Of a DNA stretch of 64,000 bases, positions 59,963-64,000 are shown one piece after another; position 1 is the stretch's first letter, and each line of letters opens with the position of its first letter. Location of the stretch: NCBI GenBank assembly GCA_900469955.1, contig UBYX01000031.1, positions 62,001-126,000 of the forward strand, read 5' to 3'. The position numbers were made by a program, and so were the translations under genes. The notes beneath the pieces are model-generated. The model was not told the DNA's origin, did not search any database, and saw nothing but the letters and a program-made list of their open reading frames with translations. This DNA comes from Hyphomicrobiales bacterium. GTDB lineage: Bacteria; Pseudomonadota; Alphaproteobacteria; Rhizobiales; Rhizobiaceae.

Positions 59963-61099
59963 ATGACCGACACAGCCATCCAGAAGCCCGTTCCCGTCAC
60001 CGTGCTGACCGGTTATCTCGGCGCCGGCAAGACGACGCTTTTGAACCGCATCCTGTCCGAAAGCCACGGCAAGAAATATGCCGTCATCGTCAACGAGTTC
60101 GGCGAGATCGGCATCGACAACGACCTGATCGTCGAGTCGGACGAAGAAATCTACGAGATGAACAACGGCTGCGTCTGCTGCACCGTGCGCGGCGACCTGA
60201 TCCGCGTCGTCGAAGGCCTGATGCGCCGCCCCGGCCGCTTCGACGGCATCATCGTCGAGACCACCGGTCTTGCCGATCCGGTGCCGGTCGCGCAGACCTT
60301 CTTCATGGATGACGACGTACGCGCCAAGACCGAGCTCGATGCCGTCGTGGCACTGGTCGATGCCAAGCACCTGCCGCTGCGCCTCAAGGACAGCCGCGAG
60401 GCCGAAGACCAGATCGCCTTTGCCGACGTCGTCGTCATCAACAAGACCGACCTCGTCAGCCCGGAAGAACTGGCCGTGATCGAGGATGTCGTGCGCGCCA
60501 TCAACCCAACCGCCCGTGTCTACAAGACAAGCCGCTCCGGCGTCGATCTTGCCCGCGTGCTGGACCAGGGCGCCTTCAACCTGGAACGCGCGCTCGAAAA
60601 CGATCCCCATTTTCTGGACCACGGCCATGACGACCATGTCTGCGGCCCGGATTGCGATCACGACCACGGTCACGACCATCATCACCATGCACACGACCAC
60701 CATGCACACGACCACCATGACCACGATCATCATGATCATGATCATGATCATGATCACCACCATCATCACCATGGCGAGATGTCGCCGATCCATGACGTGA
60801 CGGTGAAGTCGATTTCGCTGCGCGGCGGCGAAATGAACCCGGAACGCTTCTTCCCCTGGATCCAGAAGATCACCCAGACGGACGGCCCGAGCATTTTGCG
60901 CCTGAAGGGCATCATCGCGTTCAAGGGCGATGAGGAACGCTATGTCGTCCAGGGCGTCCACATGATCGTCGAGGGCGACCACCAGCGTCCCTGGAAGGAT
61001 GGCGAAAAGCGCGAATCCCGGCTCGTCTTCATCGGTCGCGATCTCGATGTCGACAAGATCGAGAAGAGCTTCCGGGCCTGCGAGGCGCAAGCTGCCTAA
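59963..61099 (+). CDS. CobW-family GTP-binding metallochaperone with a His-rich insert
   Basis: Cytoplasmic G3E GTPase of 378 residues, of the COG0523 group that delivers zinc or other metals to enzymes. Walker A GYLGAGKTT is at residues 17-25, followed by NEFGEIGIDNDLIVE and the metal-binding CxCC motif GCVCC (Cys70, 72, 73). A histidine/aspartate-rich stretch (about 221-270) joins the C-terminal CobW_C domain. Its DNA (60625-60775) has imperfect CATGAT and CACGAC repeats. The upstream Zur-like site suggests expression at low zinc. The next gene overlaps its stop by one base (TAATG). Confidence 0.93.
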   Translation: MTDTAIQKPVPVTVLTGYLGAGKTTLLNRILSESHGKKYAVIVNEFGEIGIDNDLIVESDEEIYEMNNGCVCCTVRGDLIRVVEGLMRRPGRFDGIIVETTGLADPVPVAQTFFMDDDVRAKTELDAVVALVDAKHLPLRLKDSREAEDQIAFADVVVINKTDLVSPEELAVIEDVVRAINPTARVYKTSRSGVDLARVLDQGAFNLERALENDPHFLDHGHDDHVCGPDCDHDHGHDHHHHAHDHHAHDHHDHDHHDHDHDHDHHHHHHGEMSPIHDVTVKSISLRGGEMNPERFFPWIQKITQTDGPSILRLKGIIAFKGDEERYVVQGVHMIVEGDHQRPWKDGEKRESRLVFIGRDLDVDKIEKSFRACEAQAA

Positions 61100-62085
61100 T
61101 GCCGACTGTCGCACCGCTTGATCTGGAAGGTCACGTCGTCGCCGCCCATTTTCTCGACGACGTTCCTTTCTTCGCCAGTGCCGCCGGCACGATCCACAGG
61201 CTCGATGGCGGCGAGAAAGTCGCCGAGGCCCATCAGGGTCTGCTCACCTGCATCCGCGATCCGTTCAGCGCGACGTTGCTGACCGGCGGCGAGGACGGCA
61301 AAGTCTGCCGCATCGCCAAGGACGGCACGGCGACGGTCGTCGCCGAAGCGCCGCGCAAATGGATCAGCGTCGTCGCCGGAGGTCCGCAGAACGCCGTCGC
61401 CTATGCCTATGGCAAATCGAGTTTCGTGCGCCAGAACGACGGCACGGTGAAGGAGTTTGCCGAGGAGCGTAGCGTCGAGGGCATCGCCTTTGCGGGCAAG
61501 GGGCTCAGGATCGCCGCCGCCCGCTACAACGGCGTGTCGCTACATTGGGTCGGCACCACCGCGCCGGCGCAGGATCTCGAGTGGAAGGGCGCCCATACCG
61601 GCGTCGTTTTCTCGCCGGACGGCCGTTTCCTCGTCACGACCATGCAGGAAAATGCCCTGCATGGCTGGAAGCTCGACGGCAAGCCGGGCGAAAACCGCCA
61701 TATGCGGATGACCGGCTATCCGGCCAAGGTGAAATCGCTCTCGTGGTCGCCGAAGGGCAAGTGGCTCGCCTCCTCCGGCGCGCCCGCAGCGATCGTCTGG
61801 CCGTTCTCCTCGAAGGACGGGCCGATGGGCAAGGCGCCGCTGGAACTCGGCACCCGCGCCAACATCATGGTCACCCAGGTAGCGTTCCATCCGGCCGAAG
61901 AGGTGCTGGCGATCGGCTTCGTCGACGGCATGATCCTGGGCGTCAGGATCGCCGACTCGAAAGAGGCGCTGCTGCGCCGACCGGGCAAGGGCGCGATCAC
62001 CGGCTTGAGCTGGAGCGCCAACGGCAAGCTTCTCGCCTTCTCATCCGAGGCGGGCGACTGCGGTGTGATCGACATATCCGCTTGA
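61099..62085 (+). CDS. WD40-repeat protein co-transcribed with the CobW GTPase
   Basis: A 328-residue beta-propeller of probable cytoplasmic location, without a signal peptide. Repeats are recognisable by blade ends such as GVVFSPDGRFLVTTMQEN, SLSWSPKGKWLASSGAPA and GLSWSANGKLLAFSSEAG. Five to seven blades are expected. The start overlaps the CobW stop, so the two are translationally coupled. WD40 proteins next to COG0523 GTPases are seen elsewhere in rhizobia, suggesting a partner or scaffold for metal delivery. Confidence 0.9.
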   Translation: MPTVAPLDLEGHVVAAHFLDDVPFFASAAGTIHRLDGGEKVAEAHQGLLTCIRDPFSATLLTGGEDGKVCRIAKDGTATVVAEAPRKWISVVAGGPQNAVAYAYGKSSFVRQNDGTVKEFAEERSVEGIAFAGKGLRIAAARYNGVSLHWVGTTAPAQDLEWKGAHTGVVFSPDGRFLVTTMQENALHGWKLDGKPGENRHMRMTGYPAKVKSLSWSPKGKWLASSGAPAAIVWPFSSKDGPMGKAPLELGTRANIMVTQVAFHPAEEVLAIGFVDGMILGVRIADSKEALLRRPGKGAITGLSWSANGKLLAFSSEAGDCGVIDISA

Positions 62086-62475
62086 AAAAACACGAATATC
62101 CGCAGCGGAGAAAATCTTCGCTACGGCCTGATCCAGATGGGATGGGCAGGCAGTGTGTATCGGGTAGTGTGAGTGTCAGGCTTTTCCGCCTGCCCGATCG
62201 CTTCGGCTTTTCCTGAAAGAGCGGTTCCGGAGGGTCCAAATTCCGAAACGTCTCCCGGCGGCTGGCGCCCTGACGGCGCTTCGCCTGCCTTTACGACCAT
62301 CACCGGACGCCGGATTGCTCCCGTGGCAAACCGGTTCGCGAACCCGGCTCCCTGCCCGATGACGCCCTCAAAATAGCGCCGGCATGCGCGAGGTGGATGA
62401 TGGAGGCATGGATCGCGCAGAGAGAGACTGAATACAAACGGCTATTTCTCGCCGACGCCGCCCAAACATCCCCGC
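62086..62475. other. Non-coding stretch after the WD40 gene
   Basis: This 390-base gap has no convincing coding frame. GGGCAGGC (62144-62151) and GCCTGCCC (62188-62195) form perfect 8-base arms around a 36-base loop, which may be part of a transcript end or a decayed element. Both flanking genes converge here. Confidence 0.5.
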
Positions 62476-63507
62476 TCATGCCTTCCGCACCACGCCGATG
62501 ATCTCGGCGAGCAGATTGTGCAGGTCGTCGCGATAGCCGCTGCGGGCGGACGGTCCGGTGTCTGCGGAGGTCGTGACGACGGTTAAACCCAGAGACGGGA
62601 CGATATAGAGCATCTGGCCGCCGTAACCCCAGCCGAACTTGACCTCCTCGCCGCCGATATCGCGCATGAACCAACCGTAACCATAGCCATCGCCGGAGAA
62701 GCGGGAATTGGTGCGCGGCATCCAGGACTGGTCGATCCAACCCTTCGAGACGATCTGCCTCCCGTCCCTTGTTTTCCCGCCGTTCCGGTAGAGTTCCCCG
62801 AAAGCGAGCAGCGAGCGGGCGGTCATGGCCATCTGATTGCCGCCGAGATAGATGCCCTGAGGATCGCGTTCCCAAGAGCCTATGCGGAAACCTTCGACCG
62901 GCGCCAGCCATTCCCGCGCCAGAGCAAGCGTCGACTTCCTGCCGACCCGCGTGAGGATCGCCGAAAGCAGATGCGTCGAGGCGGTGGAATAGAGCATCGA
63001 ACCGCCTGGCTCTCCGTCGAACGGCTCGGCAAGCGCGAAGCGCACCCAGTTCCGGCTTGAGATCCAGCGACCGTAGTTCGGCCCGGACATGCGGCTGAGG
63101 CCCGCCTGCATGGAAAGGAGGTTGCCGATGGTGATCTCGTGGATGCGGGGATCGGGATTGGTCGGCAGGTCGGCCTTCAGGATCGGCGCGATCTTCTGGT
63201 CCGGCCCTTCCAGCAGCCGCCTGTCGATCGCGATGCCGACAAGGCAGGAGACGATCGATTTCGACGCCGACTTGATGTTGGCCGAGGCATTGAGAGAATG
63301 GCCATTGAACGCCCGCTCGGCGAGCATCTCGCCATTCCGCGAAACGAGCACCACCTTCAGCGGCTCCATTTCCGCTGCCCCTTCGAAAACCATGTTCAAC
63401 GTCACCGGCGGCTGGGGCACAGGCAGCTGCGACGCCGTCTGAGCAAAGCCGCGGGCGGCGGAAAGCGCGAAAGGCAGGGATATCAAAGTGGCGCGGCGTG
63501 TGATCAT
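62476..63507 (-). CDS. Beta-lactamase-fold serine hydrolase (class C/esterase type), exported
   Basis: A 343-residue serine hydrolase. The N-terminus MITRRATLISLPFALSAARG is a twin-arginine-like signal peptide cleaved after GFAQ. The catalytic SxxK motif is in KSASKSIVSCLVG near residue 80, followed by NLLSMQAGLSRMSG. The tyrosine-site region is in MLYSTASTHLLSAIL. The C-terminal site reads GWGYGGQMLYIVPSLG in place of the usual KTG or HTG. It resembles esterase or DD-peptidase-like members more than drug-degrading AmpC. It is alone and convergent with the WD40 gene. Confidence 0.9.
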   Translation of the reverse strand: MITRRATLISLPFALSAARGFAQTASQLPVPQPPVTLNMVFEGAAEMEPLKVVLVSRNGEMLAERAFNGHSLNASANIKSASKSIVSCLVGIAIDRRLLEGPDQKIAPILKADLPTNPDPRIHEITIGNLLSMQAGLSRMSGPNYGRWISSRNWVRFALAEPFDGEPGGSMLYSTASTHLLSAILTRVGRKSTLALAREWLAPVEGFRIGSWERDPQGIYLGGNQMAMTARSLLAFGELYRNGGKTRDGRQIVSKGWIDQSWMPRTNSRFSGDGYGYGWFMRDIGGEEVKFGWGYGGQMLYIVPSLGLTVVTTSADTGPSARSGYRDDLHNLLAEIIGVVRKA

Positions 63508-63676
63508 GCCGGCAAACTAGAGCAGGATCCTTCACGGGAATATAGCCGAGCGGCCGGATTCACACGGAGGTGATCATGTGTGAGAGCTTGGGCGATCTGG
63601 GTGATCGCGGCACCCAGCAGCTATATGGGATGAAAAACGACGCCAGCGTCGGGCTCTATCGCCGCTCTTCGCCGGG

Positions 63677-64000
63677 CTATGGCACTTGCTTCACCGTGAT
63701 GACGACCTTCCCCTTCGCACGACCCGTTTCGACATAGTCCAATGCCTCGTTGGTTTTTTCGAACGGGAAAACACGATCCATTACCGGCCGTATGTGACCC
63801 GCCTCGATCAGGGAGGCGATCTTTCCGAGCTGCCCACCGTTGGCTGTCATGAAGAGAAACGAATAGCTGATGCCTCGGCGTTTCGATTTTCTTCTGATGC
63901 CGAAACTCAGCAGGCGCATGACCTGTTGAAGCGGCCAGCCGAAGCCGTTCTGCCTCGCGAACTGCGGATCGGGCGGACCGGAGATCGAGATCAGCTTTCC
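63677..64000 (-). CDS. NAD(P)-dependent alcohol dehydrogenase/quinone reductase, C-terminal end only
   Basis: A frame open to the window edge, 107 codons before the stop at 63677. The visible part starts GKLISISGPPDPQFARQNGF and ends KGKVVITVKQVP. The tract GHIRPVMDRVFPFEKTNEAL is the typical C-terminus of medium-chain dehydrogenase/reductase proteins. The start and cofactor-binding core lie outside the window. Confidence 0.85.
   Translation of the reverse strand, partial: GKLISISGPPDPQFARQNGFGWPLQQVMRLLSFGIRRKSKRRGISYSFLFMTANGGQLGKIASLIEAGHIRPVMDRVFPFEKTNEALDYVETGRAKGKVVITVKQVP

Noticed and set aside
60625-60775. Short repeats that might suggest a CRISPR-like array
   Set aside because: They are in-frame His/Asp codons inside the CobW GTPase gene, with no spacers.

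Overview
The window looks like a chromosomal segment of an alphaproteobacterium of the Rhizobiaceae (Rhizobium/Agrobacterium/Neorhizobium type). The grounds are a high-GC genome with strongly biased codons, a glgP-glgB-glgC-glgA-pgm-glgX cluster of the Agrobacterium/Rhizobium kind, a soxBDAG sarcosine oxidase operon, a three-gene proton-translocating transhydrogenase (pntAA-pntAB-pntB) preceded by an aa3-oxidase subunit IV gene, and the rhizobial form of ribosomal protein S21. No rRNA, tRNA, CRISPR array, insertion sequence or prophage was recognised. These calls come from reading the sequence and from memory of protein families; no database search was run.

Layout. 1-2.2 kb: a ferric-iron ABC transporter (permease cut by the window edge, and binding protein) on the minus strand. 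2.3-8 kb: a UvrD/Rep-type helicase, an EamA exporter, a DUF1003 membrane protein and an SbmA/YddA-type ABC half-transporter whose ATPase motifs are degenerate. 8-11.8 kb: a TetR-HlyD-ABC-permease efflux operon with a clear operator in front of tetR. 11.9-18.6 kb: a three-gene operon of transglutaminase-DUF2126, circularly permuted ATP-grasp fused to alpha-E, and a second transglutaminase, which is a predicted but functionally unknown peptide- or amide-forming system. 18.7-20 kb: a TadG-like von Willebrand protein. 20.2-31.2 kb: the glycogen operon. 31.3-33.1 kb: MaoC hydratase and small membrane or secreted proteins. 33.2-38.7 kb: the sarcosine oxidase operon, with an extra YebY/DUF2511-like periplasmic gene between soxB and soxD. 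38.9-43 kb: an oxidoreductase, rpsU, a TPR lipoprotein and a second TadG-like protein. 42.9-45.2 kb: an overlapping operon of antitoxin, PIN toxin and two alpha/beta hydrolases. 45.3-48.7 kb: transhydrogenase. 48.9-51.2 kb: a GGDEF/EAL protein. 51.5-55.1 kb: a TakP-like TRAP transporter split into two convergent units. 55.4-59.9 kb: a glutamine-amidotransferase-like hydrolase, LacI and MarR regulators, a creatininase-family protein and a second PIN toxin-antitoxin pair. 59.9-62.1 kb: a His-rich CobW GTPase and a WD40 protein behind a Zur-like operator. 62.5-64 kb: a beta-lactamase-fold hydrolase and the end of an alcohol dehydrogenase.

Most of the window is metabolism and transport: carbon storage, methylamine-derived C1 metabolism, keto-acid uptake, redox balance, iron and zinc. 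The parts that best merit follow-up are the transglutaminase/ATP-grasp/alpha-E operon, the toxin-antitoxin-hydrolase operon, the ABC protein with a degenerate nucleotide-binding domain, and the YebY-like gene inside the sox operon. Several precise palindromes (8022, 18664, 38794, 40415, 59857) suggest local regulators that could be tested.
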